Part shown: piece by piece, positions 8,169 to 19,029 of the stretch
How positions within the stretch are numbered: position 1 is the first letter of the stretch
Layout of the letters: the number at the start of each line of letters is the position of its first letter
Assembly (NCBI RefSeq): GCF_002368095.1
Contig: NZ_AP018227.1
Coordinates: forward strand, 546,488-610,487
Source of the DNA: Calothrix parasitica NIES-267
Lineage (GTDB): Bacteria > Cyanobacteriota > Cyanobacteriia > Cyanobacteriales > Nostocaceae
Reading direction: 5' to 3'
Length of the DNA stretch: 64,000 bases
Made by a program: the position numbers and the translations under genes
Notes under the pieces: generated by a model
The model's database searches: none
What the model was told of the DNA's origin: nothing
The model's input: only the letters and a program-made list of their open reading frames with translations

Positions 8169-9872
8169 ATGGTAAATTTCACCTTAGCCTTATTAACTAG
8201 TGCCGCAAGATTATCCAAAGCCAGTTTTGTCAGAAAAACCCGTAAGACTGCGATTTGTCAAGAGAAATTTTTATTTTCGCTACTGAAAACTCATCAAGAA
8301 ACTGAATTTGGCAAGGAGAATTGCTTTAAAGAGATTAAAACCGTAAAGCAATTTCAAGAAGCAATTCCTATTCTTACCTACAGTGGCTATGAAAAATATG
8401 TAGAGCGTATAGCACGAGGAGAGCAAAACGTTCTGACATCAGATCCAGTCGTTTACTTTAATCAAAGTAGCGGTTCGACTGGTAAACAAAAGCTTATCCC
8501 TGTAACAAAAAGAGTCCGTAAAGTTCGTTCTAGAGTAACTCAGCAATCTCTAGGATTTATGACCGATGCTGCAATCAAGCATGGTTTAGAGATTGGTAAA
8601 ATGTTGCTGACTACTTCCATACAAATTCGCGATCGCACTAGCGGAGGTATTGCTTATGGTACTTCGAGCGTTGGTGATTTACGCAATATGGATTTTCTCT
8701 ACAGACAGGTGTTTGTCCATCCCTACGATGCTTTGAAACCAGCAGATAGTACTGCTCGTAATTATGTTTGTTTGCTATTTGCTTTAGGAAATCCCCAAAT
8801 GCGAGTTATTGGGGCAAATTTCCCAATTTTAGCTTTACAGCTTGCGGACTATTTAGAACGTTATGCAGAAGATTTAATTCAAGATATAGAAAATGGGACA
8901 ATTGCTTCTTGGCTAAAATTAGAACCGGAAGTGCGACAAATCTTAGAAAAGCAGTGGAATAAATCACCCCAAAGAGCGGCTGAACTACGCTCGATTTTAC
9001 AAAGTGAGGGAACCCTGACACCAAAGATGGCTTGGAAGAATCTTTCATGGATAATTACCGCTCGGGGTGGTACTTCCGACTTTTATTTTGAAAGGTTTAA
9101 TCAATATTTCGGCGATACACCTGTTTTTGGTGGAATTTATGCAGCTTCTGAAGCAACTTTCGGTATTTACGAAGACTTTAACAGTGATGGTACTATTTTA
9201 GCTATTGACAGCGGTTTCTTTGAGTTTATTCCCTCAGATGAATGGGAAAAGGAAGAGCCAAAAACTGTCTTAGCTCATGAAGTTGAAGTAGGTAAATATT
9301 ATCGGATTGTCGTTACTAATTACAGTGGTTTATACCGTTATGATATTGGTGATGTTGTTGAAATTTTAGGATTTTACGAACAAGCTCCCATAATTGTTTT
9401 TCGACATCGAGTTGGAGGTTTATTATCCGCTACCAGTGAAAAAACCAACGAATTCCATGCAACTCAAGTTATACAGCAATTACAAAAAGAGTTTGACTTA
9501 CCTTTAGCAAATTACTGCATAACTTTATCTGAAAATGAAATTCCACCCCATTATTTATTAAACATTGAGCTACTTCCCAATCATCCTCTAAATGACTCAG
9601 AGAAATTTTTAGCTGCATTTGATAAAAAGATGCAGCAAGCGAATGTATCTTACGAAGATAAGCGGCGTAATAATATACTTCCACCTCCTCGATTGAGAAT
9701 TTTAGCACCAGGAAGTTTTGCTACAGTCCGTCAGCGGCTTTTACAGAGAGGAATACCCGATTCTCATTTGAAAATTCCTCATATCAATGAAGATAGAAAA
9801 TTTCTTGTAGGATTAGATATTGAGCAAGAAGTTAAATTATCCGAGCTAGAGAGAGTAGGAATAAGAGATTAA
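8169..9872 (+). CDS. GH3-family acyl-adenylating enzyme
   Basis: A 567-residue member of the GH3 family, best known from plants, where it adenylates a carboxylic acid (auxin, jasmonate) and joins it to an amino acid. The length fits full family members. The three nucleotide-binding motifs are visible: the phosphate loop NQSSGSTGKQK (98-108), GGIYAASEATFG near 318-329, and YRYDIGDVVE near 390-405. Bacterial members probably make acyl amides or acyl-adenylates of unknown identity. A long AT-rich leader precedes it. It is followed by two 2-oxoglutarate-type oxygenase genes and lies near several lipid genes, which suggests, as inference only, an acyl substrate. Confidence 0.85.
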   Translation: MVNFTLALLTSAARLSKASFVRKTRKTAICQEKFLFSLLKTHQETEFGKENCFKEIKTVKQFQEAIPILTYSGYEKYVERIARGEQNVLTSDPVVYFNQSSGSTGKQKLIPVTKRVRKVRSRVTQQSLGFMTDAAIKHGLEIGKMLLTTSIQIRDRTSGGIAYGTSSVGDLRNMDFLYRQVFVHPYDALKPADSTARNYVCLLFALGNPQMRVIGANFPILALQLADYLERYAEDLIQDIENGTIASWLKLEPEVRQILEKQWNKSPQRAAELRSILQSEGTLTPKMAWKNLSWIITARGGTSDFYFERFNQYFGDTPVFGGIYAASEATFGIYEDFNSDGTILAIDSGFFEFIPSDEWEKEEPKTVLAHEVEVGKYYRIVVTNYSGLYRYDIGDVVEILGFYEQAPIIVFRHRVGGLLSATSEKTNEFHATQVIQQLQKEFDLPLANYCITLSENEIPPHYLLNIELLPNHPLNDSEKFLAAFDKKMQQANVSYEDKRRNNILPPPRLRILAPGSFATVRQRLLQRGIPDSHLKIPHINEDRKFLVGLDIEQEVKLSELERVGIRD

Positions 9873-10378
9873 GTCTCAGGGAACATAGAACGGGAAAATC
9901 TGCGAGCATATTTGTAAAATCTAGTTAATACAATATTTGTTTTGAGAGAATCTTCTCAAAATATTTGTGACAAAAGTAACCTTGCTTTAATTGACTTTTT
10001 CCGATTTCCTATTCCTTATGTCCCTAAGTAAATAATTAATACCAATTTTATGTGAAATCTCTCACATAAATGATATAAATCTATATACGAATTGGTAAGA
10101 GATACTAATAGTGATTTATCTTACCAATAACCTATAGATAACAGTCGATATTTGATATTATTGCCGTTGGATGCTAAATACTATAAGTCAGAATTTACAC
10201 CGGTATAAAATAGCTATTTTTTGTCATCCTAAAAAAATAGCTATTTTGTAGATAGAAGCTCAAATTACACAGAGTTTATTGAGAATAGTGTAAGTTTTGG
10301 ATTGTAAAAGTATTTGATACCAATAATTGATTTTTTTGATTGCTAGCTAAGGTAAATAAACCTTTCGGTTGACTTTAT
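9873..10378. other. Intergenic region with inverted repeats
   Basis: No gene found. It contains a perfect 10-base inverted repeat, attggtaaga at 10091-10100 and tcttaccaat at 10119-10128, plus the tandem palindromes listed separately at 10207-10247. The region should carry the promoter of the cupin-like oxygenase. Confidence 0.6.
10207..10247. promoter_or_regulatory. Twin AAAATAGCTATTTT palindromes
   Basis: The 14-base palindrome aaaatagctatttt occurs twice, at 10207-10220 and 10234-10247, spaced 27 bases apart. The pair lies about 165 bases before the ATG chosen for the cupin-like oxygenase. The copies are also complementary to each other and could form a long hairpin. An operator pair or a transcript hairpin are both possible; neither is shown. 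Confidence 0.4.
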
Positions 10379-10411
10379 TTGACCTTACTTATTTACTTTG
10401 CAAATCCAGAG

Positions 10412-11386
10412 ATGAAGACACCCTTAGAAGAGAAACATTTATCTGATTCTGATAATTCCTTAAAGCAAGTTGCAAGAGTTGATGGAACTAAACTGAATCC
10501 AGAAACTTTTGCAAAACAATATCGAAAAGACGGTATTCCAGTTGTGATTACTGGTTTACTAGATTCGTTGAATAATTGGGATTTAGATTTTCTACGTGAC
10601 AAGTTAGGAAACCAAGAATTTCCCGTTCGCTTTAACGGATGGGATAGGTACAAAAAAGAAAAAAATGCGTGGAACAATATTGGGAGTGGAGTTGAATCAC
10701 GCACTCTTTCTTTTAATGAATATGCCGATTTATTATCTTCTAAAGAAGCTCATAAAAACGATATTTATCTTGGCAGATGTGCATTAAGAAAAACTCCACT
10801 TGCTGATACACCAGAACTTGAAGAAGCTGATGCAAAACTTGGTTTAAAAATGCCGGGTACTAGCCCTAATTTATGGGTATGTCCTGGAAGTCATATAACT
10901 CCTTTGCATTATGACCCCCTTGATGGTACTTTAATTCAGATTCATGGGGAAAAACGAATTGTGCTATTTGCACCATCTCAAACCTATAATCTTTATCCAT
11001 TATCACTATTTAATTATTTAAAGCACGGTTTGAAACTGCGAGCTAATTACTCCCAGGTATATCCTGAAAACCCGGATTTCGTTAAATTCCCAAAATTCAA
11101 GAAAGCACTTTCTTATCGTTACGAAGTGATTCTTAAGCAAGGCGAAATTCTGTTTATTCCTGCGGGATGGTGGCACGAAGTAACTTCTTTAGGAGATGGA
11201 GTTGTTTGTTCAATTAATCGTTTCTGGCATGTTTTACCTTTAACTAGAGCCGCAACTTCTTGGAATAAATGGCGTTTACATCTTGGCGCTTTAATGACTG
11301 CACCTTATATTATTAGAACTTGGCTAGCTGCCATTTTTAGTAAGGATAGAGAACAAAAACTGCGTCATTTAATCCAAAGACTTTAA
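10412..11386 (+). CDS. Cupin-like/JmjC-type 2-oxoglutarate Fe(II) oxygenase
   Basis: A 324-residue protein with a cupin_8/JmjC-like fold, the FIH-type hydroxylase group that oxidises a carbon using 2-oxoglutarate and oxygen. The iron-binding triad is visible as His and Asp in PLHYDP (about 165-170) and the distal His in PAGWWHEVTS (about 250-259). DGIPVVITGL near the N-terminus is the usual family opening. The substrate is unknown and could be a protein side chain or a small molecule. I use the ATG at 10412; an in-frame TTG at 10379 would add 11 residues, and neither start has a clear ribosome-binding site. The next gene is a second oxygenase of a different 2-oxoglutarate family, 132 bases on. 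Confidence 0.82.
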   Translation: MKTPLEEKHLSDSDNSLKQVARVDGTKLNPETFAKQYRKDGIPVVITGLLDSLNNWDLDFLRDKLGNQEFPVRFNGWDRYKKEKNAWNNIGSGVESRTLSFNEYADLLSSKEAHKNDIYLGRCALRKTPLADTPELEEADAKLGLKMPGTSPNLWVCPGSHITPLHYDPLDGTLIQIHGEKRIVLFAPSQTYNLYPLSLFNYLKHGLKLRANYSQVYPENPDFVKFPKFKKALSYRYEVILKQGEILFIPAGWWHEVTSLGDGVVCSINRFWHVLPLTRAATSWNKWRLHLGALMTAPYIIRTWLAAIFSKDREQKLRHLIQRL

Positions 11387-11387
11387 T

Positions 11388-11440
11388 CAGTTAACAGTTA
11401 ACAGTGAGCAGTGTGGAGTTTAGAGTTTGGAGTTTGAATT
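11388..11440. repeat. Heptameric tandem repeat (cagttaa / gagttt types)
   Basis: Short runs of agttaac-type and ttggagt-type heptamers fill the gap between the two oxygenase genes. Confidence 0.55.
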
Positions 11441-11518
11441 ATTTATTCTTCCTCCTCTCCTTTTCTCCCTTACTTGCTATTTCCTATTCTAAATAATTCA
11501 AATTTTATATATTTCAAT

Positions 11519-12280
11519 ATGCAAAGCTTATCTAAGGGATTCGTTAAACAGTTAGAGAAATTATTAACCAAAGATGGTTGGTTGGAAAGATGGATTGCTA
11601 AAAATTCTTTGGTTGGTGATTCGGTTTTTTTTGAAGAAGAACAGTTTCCTTGGAGCAAAGACTTAGAAGCGAATTGGACTGTAATTCGCAAGGAATTAGA
11701 CCAGGTTCTGGAGAGAGTAGACGATTTACCAAATTTTCAGGATATTTCTAAGCGTCAATCTCGGATTGCTAATGATAACCGCTGGAAAACATATTTTTTC
11801 TATGCTTTCGGGTTTAAAGCTACTAAAAATTGCGAAAGGTGTCCCGAAACCACTAAATTACTCGAACAAATACCGGGAATGAAAGTAGCTTTTTTCTCTA
11901 TTCTTGCTCCGGGTAAACATATTCCCAAGCATCGGGGTAAACTGAAAACTTTTATTCGCTATCATTTGGGATTAATTGTTCCCGAACCAAAGGAAAATTG
12001 TAAGATTCAGGTAGCAGATGAAATTAAATACTGGGAAGAAGGTAAGAGTCTAATTTTTGACGATACTTTTTATCATGAAGTTTGGAATGATACGGATGGC
12101 TATCGTGTAGTTTTATTTCTTGATATTGCTCGTCCTTTAAAATTCCCAGTTAATGTTATCAGTTCGTTAGCTAATAAATTTATTACTGCAACTCCGATAG
12201 TTAAAGATGCGAAAGCTAGTCATAAAGCTTGGGAAGATAAGTTTGATAAAAAAACCGAATCTAAGGAATTAATTTCTTAG
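11519..12280 (+). CDS. Aspartyl/asparaginyl beta-hydroxylase family (LpxO/OlsC-like) oxygenase
   Basis: A 253-residue 2-oxoglutarate/Fe(II) dioxygenase of the Asp_Arg_Hydrox family. The family pattern is HxGxxxxxRxHLxL followed by HEVxN and a later Arg: here His138, Arg147 and His149 in HRGKLKTFIRYHLGL, His186 in DDTFYHEVWN and Arg196 for 2-oxoglutarate. Bacterial relatives such as LpxO and OlsC hydroxylate acyl chains of lipid A and ornithine lipids, so a lipid substrate fits the surrounding fatty-acid genes, but this is inference. The ATG at 11519 is preferred; a TTG at 11474 would only extend into repeat-rich leader. It is convergent with the CapA-like gene. Confidence 0.82.
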   Translation: MQSLSKGFVKQLEKLLTKDGWLERWIAKNSLVGDSVFFEEEQFPWSKDLEANWTVIRKELDQVLERVDDLPNFQDISKRQSRIANDNRWKTYFFYAFGFKATKNCERCPETTKLLEQIPGMKVAFFSILAPGKHIPKHRGKLKTFIRYHLGLIVPEPKENCKIQVADEIKYWEEGKSLIFDDTFYHEVWNDTDGYRVVLFLDIARPLKFPVNVISSLANKFITATPIVKDAKASHKAWEDKFDKKTESKELIS

Positions 12281-12287
12281 TTTGTTC

Positions 12288-12455
12288 GTAGTTGCGCTTT
12301 AGCGCCAAAATACTGCTTAAAGCGCTAAATTATAACTCCAAACCTTGATTTTATCATCAACGAGCAAACCTTTTTTGTTTTGCGAATCGGAAGATAAATT
12401 AAAAAAAGTTTCTTTGTTCGTACTTACTAATTTTTTGGCGCTCAAGCGCAACTAC
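12288..12455. repeat. Inverted repeat with GCGC-rich arms
   Basis: The arms gtagttgcgctttagcgcc (12288-12306) and ggcgctcaagcgcaactac (12437-12455) are complementary at 18 of 19 positions and enclose about 130 bases. The inner sequence acgagcaaacc occurs at about 12360-12370 and again just outside the right arm at about 12482. It lies between the convergent AspH-like and CapA-like genes and is either a small non-autonomous element or a termination structure. Confidence 0.5.
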
Positions 12456-12472
12456 AAAGCTCTTAATTTTAT

Positions 12473-13840
12473 TTACCATCTACGAGCAAACCGTTTTCTT
12501 TTACGAAGTAATCTCGATAAAATAAACCATAAAATAATTCCAACCGTTGATAGTGCTAGCAAAAGCATCCATAAAGGCTTGGGTAACATTAAATCGTAAA
12601 TAACATCATCAATAAAATTTTTATCTACAGCGGCGGTTGTAGGATTTATAATACCAATATCCCCAACTATATCCATTTTCGTTTTTAACGATAGACTTCT
12701 TTCTTGAATTACTTTTAAAACCTTTTGGCTTCTGTCTCCTGTTAACAAAAAAGGTTGAGCCAAATCTTGATTTTCTCCAGCTACCGGTAAAATTTCAATG
12801 CTTTTTATTTGATTGGGAGTAAAAATAAATTTGGCTAAAAAGTTATCTGTCCAAAATGGATGATTGTGACCGAAAATAAAATTTCCCAAACAGTAAATTA
12901 TCGGTTTATCTTTATAGATTTCAATTCCCTGGGGAAAATGGGGATGATGACCAAGAATAATATCAGCACCAAAATCTATAGATTTACGCGCTAAATTACG
13001 AACCCAAAATGGTGGTTTTCTACTGTCGTTAAGTCCCCAGTGAAAAGATATTATTATATAATCCACTTTTGGACGCAGTTTTTGAATATCTTCTTTAATT
13101 AACGATAAATCGGTAGACATTACACCAGCACGATTCGGCTTTGCATAACTCGAATCACCAGAATTTTCCGACATGGTGTAAGCAAGAAAACCCAAGCTAA
13201 TACCGTCTTTTTCGCTAATAAATGGCAGTCGGGCTGAGGCTAAATCCTTACCGCTACCAACAGCAGGTAAACTAACTTGAGATAAACTTGTTAAAGTATC
13301 TTTTAAACCAGCAACTCCTGCATCTAGAGCATGATTATTAGCTGTAGATACAACATCAATTCCAGCCCATTTTAATCCCGACGCAAAAGCAGTTGGAGCT
13401 AAGAAAGCACCCTTTCTCTTTGCAGTATCTGATAAAGGGGTTTCTAAATTAACAAAAGCAATATCGGCATTTTCTAATACAGGTTCGATTTTTTGAAATG
13501 GATAACGTGCTTCTTCCTGTTTTGATGCAAATTCTAAATTGTATCGAATAATTCGCTGGTGAAATAAACTCTCTTGAGCCATTCTCGACCACTCTACGTC
13601 TCCCCCAGCTAATAAAGTGATTTGAGATTGTGTTTGTGCAATTGCAAGTTGTGAATAGCCAAAAAATATTATTGTCGTTATTAGGGCTATTTTGAATAAA
13701 AATATTTGATAGTGCGTTAACGCAATTTTTTTGTCGTTAGTTTTTAATAGCGAGGAAGATGCTCTTACTCCGAAATTAAGATTAAAATTAAAAACAAACT
13801 TTAAAATTTGTAATGCTCCCTTTTTAACAAGCCTATTCAT
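12473..13840 (-). CDS. CapA-family (PGA_cap) metallophosphatase-like membrane protein
   Basis: A 455-residue protein with a central CapA/PGA_cap domain, a calcineurin-like metal fold named after the poly-gamma-glutamate capsule protein CapA. Visible motifs are LLAGGDVEWSR, NLETPLSD, STANNHALDAG, SFHWGLNDSRKPP and GHHPHFPQGIEIY followed by YCLGNFIFG. A hydrophobic stretch near 48-68 and a C-terminal helix (LWMLLLALSTVGIILWFIL) followed by RKRKRF suggest a periplasmic domain anchored at both ends. Most cyanobacterial homologues have no tested function. It is convergent with the AspH-like gene; the MFS gene upstream is separated by a terminator. Confidence 0.82.
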   Translation of the reverse strand: MNRLVKKGALQILKFVFNFNLNFGVRASSSLLKTNDKKIALTHYQIFLFKIALITTIIFFGYSQLAIAQTQSQITLLAGGDVEWSRMAQESLFHQRIIRYNLEFASKQEEARYPFQKIEPVLENADIAFVNLETPLSDTAKRKGAFLAPTAFASGLKWAGIDVVSTANNHALDAGVAGLKDTLTSLSQVSLPAVGSGKDLASARLPFISEKDGISLGFLAYTMSENSGDSSYAKPNRAGVMSTDLSLIKEDIQKLRPKVDYIIISFHWGLNDSRKPPFWVRNLARKSIDFGADIILGHHPHFPQGIEIYKDKPIIYCLGNFIFGHNHPFWTDNFLAKFIFTPNQIKSIEILPVAGENQDLAQPFLLTGDRSQKVLKVIQERSLSLKTKMDIVGDIGIINPTTAAVDKNFIDDVIYDLMLPKPLWMLLLALSTVGIILWFILSRLLRKRKRFARRW

Positions 13841-13879
13841 TTGAAATCATGCTTTCTTTCGCGAAAATATTAACACATT

Positions 13880-13901
13880 AAAACCCCTGTAGAGGGGTTT
13901 T
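13880..13901 (-). terminator. Rho-independent-type hairpin after the MFS gene
   Basis: A perfect 9-base stem, aaaacccct / aggggtttt, with a gtag loop, 42 bases past the MFS stop codon. The minus strand continues as a short T-rich run. It separates the MFS gene from the CapA-like gene. Confidence 0.75.
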
Positions 13902-13943
13902 GTTTGTATAGTCGCGGTTTCAACCACCAGGAATTATATTTTC

Positions 13944-15146
13944 TTAATTATCATATCTGGCTTTTTCAAGCGCTTTACCTTGTTGAATGCTGAGTAAAGC
14001 AGTTATTAAAGCAACTCCCGCTCCGACAAAAAATACCCCAATATCAGCATTCTTCCAAACTGGTCCTAAAAATATAGGAGAGAAAAATTGTCCTAAATTA
14101 CTTGCTCCCGTACCGATAGCTAAAATGCTCGAACGTACTTCTTTAGGAGTTGATTTAGATAGTGCATCGTATAGATTGGGCATTACTATACCAAATCCCA
14201 TCCCAAAAATAATGGCTGTAGGTAATATAAAATAAAGCTGCTCTACAAAAGGTATAGTCATCAACGTTAATGCCATCAAGACAAATCCCAAGCCGATGGC
14301 TTTAGCGCTGCCCAAACGCTTCGCTAACTTACTCGCACCTACAGCAGAAATAACAGCAGCACCAATGGCTCGTGATGCTAAAATCGCTCCATTAGTAGCA
14401 GTATCGGCTCCGATAGCTTCTTTAAAATGTAGGGGAGCGTAGATTATTACTACATAAAAGATGGCAGATGTCAAAGCTAAAGCAGTAAATAAAGTTATAG
14501 TACTACTAGCTTTCAAGCTGGCAATTAATTTATCTTTTTGACCTAAACTGATTGATGAAGAACCTTTACGCTTACGTTTTGGTAATAAATAGTAGGCTAG
14601 CAACGCTGCGGGTATAGCCAAACTATACATAGCAAAAGTAAATCGCCAATTGTATTTACCAAGTAAACCACCAACAATAGGAAAGATAATGCTAGCGATT
14701 GCTAATGCGCTGGTAGTGTAACCAAGGATGCGGGTTCGCTTCTCTCCTTCGTACATACTGCTGAGAATACCAATGCTCGCGGCCGCAATTCCTCCGCTTG
14801 CAGCCCCTAACAATGCTCGCGAAATTAATAAAGGTGTAAAGCCATTTGCAAAAGCGCCAGCAGTACCAAAAATTGCGTAGCAAATAAGTGATGGTATTAA
14901 CACCTTTGCTTTACCGATGCGGTCGGCGAGTATTCCAAAAATTGGACTAAATAAAAAAATTGTCAGACAATGCATGCTCACTAGCATTCCCGACCATCGC
15001 GGGTCAATTAGAAGCTGGTCTTTAACTTCTGGCATTACTGGAGCAACAACGCTTCCCGTCATAGTGGTCAAACTACCACAAGCCAGTAACACCAATAATA
15101 TGGGAATTTGTTTGCGAGTTTCTCTAGTTAGAAGCGATGTTGACAT
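13944..15146 (-). CDS. MFS drug/metabolite exporter (DHA1-like)
   Basis: A 400-residue 12-helix major facilitator protein. The hallmark loop motif A is present as GILADRIGKAKVL after the second helix, and motif C-like glycines occur in the fifth helix (IIFPIVGGLLGKYNWRF), which is typical of DHA1 drug:H+ antiporters. The substrate cannot be predicted. It is upstream of the CapA-like gene and separated from it by a terminator; the CFA synthase gene lies 367 bases behind it in the same direction with its own terminator. Confidence 0.85.
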   Translation of the reverse strand: MSTSLLTRETRKQIPILLVLLACGSLTTMTGSVVAPVMPEVKDQLLIDPRWSGMLVSMHCLTIFLFSPIFGILADRIGKAKVLIPSLICYAIFGTAGAFANGFTPLLISRALLGAASGGIAAASIGILSSMYEGEKRTRILGYTTSALAIASIIFPIVGGLLGKYNWRFTFAMYSLAIPAALLAYYLLPKRKRKGSSSISLGQKDKLIASLKASSTITLFTALALTSAIFYVVIIYAPLHFKEAIGADTATNGAILASRAIGAAVISAVGASKLAKRLGSAKAIGLGFVLMALTLMTIPFVEQLYFILPTAIIFGMGFGIVMPNLYDALSKSTPKEVRSSILAIGTGASNLGQFFSPIFLGPVWKNADIGVFFVGAGVALITALLSIQQGKALEKARYDN

Positions 15147-15345
15147 GTAAAAAGTTCCTTACAAGGACTATTTGTTTGGTATAAAAAAGGTAGTAAAACT
15201 TGTTTCTTAAAATTTTGTTTATTTCGGTATTCTTCTGCAATTTAATATTGTTTTCTTAAAGAAGATGTCAAGACGATAGTATTTAAGCATAACAAGTAGA
15301 ATAAACTAATTTATTCATCTTGAATAGGCAAATCCGATAACAAAA

Positions 15346-15373
15346 TCCCCTCCTAGTTAATAGGTGGAGGGGA
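15346..15373 (-). terminator. Hairpin terminator after the CFA synthase gene
   Basis: tcccctcc and ggagggga pair around a short loop, and the minus-strand transcript then reads ttttgtt. It lies about 140 bases past the CFA synthase stop. The rest of 15147-15513 has no gene; about 15430-15460 resembles the ggtgc...cgctaat repeat fragment also seen near 4806. Confidence 0.65.
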
Positions 15374-15513
15374 CAATAGTATTACATATTTAGAATTGTT
15401 TTAAGCTTGAAGTGTTCCGCTTTATTTATGATGGTGCCTTGCACTTCGCGACAAATACGCTAATCACTAAATAAATTATTGAAAATTTTATAAAGGCCTC
15501 ACAATCATTTTAA

Positions 15514-16833
<1,320 letters not shown>

Positions 16834-17008
16834 TCATATAAAAAGAAAACAGTTAATAGGAAACGAGAAACGGTGAAAAAGTTAATATACATGTGTTTCC
16901 TCTTTGTTGCAAGCTAATAATAATCCTGCAAGTTTTGAGTATTTCACCATATATATTTCTTCTTCCCCGTTTCCCGCTTGTTATTACCTAAAACTAATTA
17001 TTTCTTCA

Positions 17009-17842
17009 CTATTTTTTGGCAACTTTGACATTTTTTGCCAATCCGACTAATTCTAATAATTGAATGGTCGTCCAAATCATGTCAATTTCCCACCATCTCA
17101 AACCATGACGGGCTGAATATTGAAAAGCATGGTGGTTATTATGCCAGCCTTCACCGAAAGTTAATAAAGCTACCCACCAACAGTTAGTAGAGTTGTCTTC
17201 TGTCTCATGGCTACGATAGCCAATCATATGACAAGCACTGTTGACGAACATAGTAGAGTGAATTCCGACAAACAAACGGACAAAGATTCCCCAAATTACG
17301 AAAGACCAGCCTCCGAGCAAATATAAAATCACTCCCAAGGCAACTTGTAATTCAAGATAGTAACGGTGACAAAACTGATAGAATTTATCGTCAGCAATAT
17401 CTTTGGTATAGCGGGGACGTTCGCTCAGAGTCGGAACGGTGTGCATTAACCAGCTAATGTGACACCACCAGAAACCTTTCCGGGAATTGTGGGGGTCTCT
17501 TTCTTGATCTGAATACAAATGATGTAATCTATGATATCCAACCCAGCCAAATACACCTCCCTGGAGAGCCAGAGTACCGCAAAGAATCAAGAAATATTCC
17601 AGCCATTTAGGAACTTCTACACTGCGATGGGTAGCTAAACGGTGAAAACCAAAAGTAATTCCCAGACCAATGGTCATAAAGTGTAATAAGAATGCGACCC
17701 CTACAGCAGACCAGCTAAAGGTATTGGGTAGAAACGCTAACAACACTGCTAAATGAAGTATGACAGTGAAAACAATGACCTTCAACCGAGGAGAAGGTGG
17801 ATTCAATTGAGGTAAAGAAACTGGAGATAAATTGGTTGTCAT
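17009..17842 (-). CDS. Acyl-lipid/acyl-CoA delta-9 desaturase (DesC-type)
   Basis: A membrane di-iron desaturase of 277 residues. Its three histidine boxes are complete: HRLATH (67-72), HRLHH (104-108) and HNNHH (234-238). Two paired hydrophobic regions (about 21-60 and 165-200) flank the boxes. Cyanobacterial DesC places the first double bond at carbon 9 of membrane acyl chains, and other short-form homologues act on similar substrates. It is upstream of the CFA synthase in the same direction and divergent from the ceramide-like gene run across 1.19 kb. Confidence 0.88.
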   Translation of the reverse strand: MTTNLSPVSLPQLNPPSPRLKVIVFTVILHLAVLLAFLPNTFSWSAVGVAFLLHFMTIGLGITFGFHRLATHRSVEVPKWLEYFLILCGTLALQGGVFGWVGYHRLHHLYSDQERDPHNSRKGFWWCHISWLMHTVPTLSERPRYTKDIADDKFYQFCHRYYLELQVALGVILYLLGGWSFVIWGIFVRLFVGIHSTMFVNSACHMIGYRSHETEDNSTNCWWVALLTFGEGWHNNHHAFQYSARHGLRWWEIDMIWTTIQLLELVGLAKNVKVAKK

Positions 17843-19029
17843 GAATTTTTTTTGCTTTACGCTGGATTGAATTTTTCCATCTTTAATATTTGCTCAAAAT
17901 CAAAGCTCATAGAAATTACGTTCTTGTGACGTTAGCGTAGCGTGTTTCTCAAGGGACATAAAATCAAGCTTTACAATCACTATCTCCCTCCCGAAGACAC
18001 TACACTAATGCTTCGCTCCACCCGGAGGTGAACACGTAGTCCGTGCGGAATTCCTGACTTAATTAATTACAACAATGGTTAGCACCCTCCATTCGTTCCT
18101 GGAAGCGTGAAACGGCATTAAGTTTACAGCTTTGTCTAGAATTTGCTTTTTAATAACCAACAGTACTACGATTCCGAAAAATAAATTTAGCAAAGAGCTA
18201 CGCTAAAACGCAAAAAAAAATTATCAATTTCAGCTTTTTTTTATTTTTGTTGTTGTAATCTTATTGATGGAATTTCTGATTTTATGTTTCCTTGAAACTA
18301 ATAGCGCGAATATCAACTGGTCAATTGAATTTTTATTAATATATCGCAATTTCTACAATATTGAAGGCAATTTTCTTTACAATCCAAATCTGAATAACAG
18401 CTTTATCGTGTCACAGAGTATTCTGCTTCACAAATTCAAAATAAATTCAAATCGTTGTTTATATTACCTAAATTTTGGATATTATTATACAATTTAGCTT
18501 TTAGATTTTGTATGCTCGAATATTTGATAAAGTAAAATTTAGATAAATAGCTACATCAAGTAGGCTCACTTTTTCAAGATATTACGGTTTTTACTACCTG
18601 CGCTTGAGTTATGTCCCTAATCCTTAAATATAAGATTTGTATATATATATGAGAATAACAAGTAACAAATAAGTTCTTTACAGTTAAGTAATTTAACTTA
18701 TTCAGAAGTATTAAACTATATTGGTGGTCATAAGCGTGAACAATAAAATTATTGATAGGCACGAAGATAAAAGTGTCATAAGACACTCGACATTTGCCAA
18801 AAATCTGATAAAACTATTGAATAAAAGCGGCAATTAGGCAATTAAAAATAAAAATGCCTACAATCACCATTTTTCAGAGACCTGACGGTTTGTTTTGCCA
18901 TAAGTTCTTGCTTAATTTCTAAGAACTTTGTAAATTTCTAATAAGATTGTTTGCAGGTCCTTGAGAAAGATACGCTAACTTTCTGTCGTAATTGCTCATA
19001 TAGTTAATTACTTATTAGGGAGTACCGTA
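17843..19029. other. 1.19-kb intergenic region between divergent lipid genes
   Basis: No convincing gene. Small open frames at 18264-18497 and 18574-18786 encode low-complexity, Asn/Ile/Tyr-rich peptides typical of chance frames in AT-rich DNA. A gttagcgtagcgtg repeat fragment lies near 17932-17945 and a C-rich cacccggaggtgaacacg stretch near 18020-18040. The region must contain the promoters for the desaturase and for the Rieske-led gene run. Confidence 0.6.

Noticed and set aside
18264-18497. 77-residue open frame in the desaturase/Rieske gap
   Set aside because: Low-complexity Asn/Ile/Tyr-rich composition, no family motif and no ribosome-binding site; looks like a chance frame.
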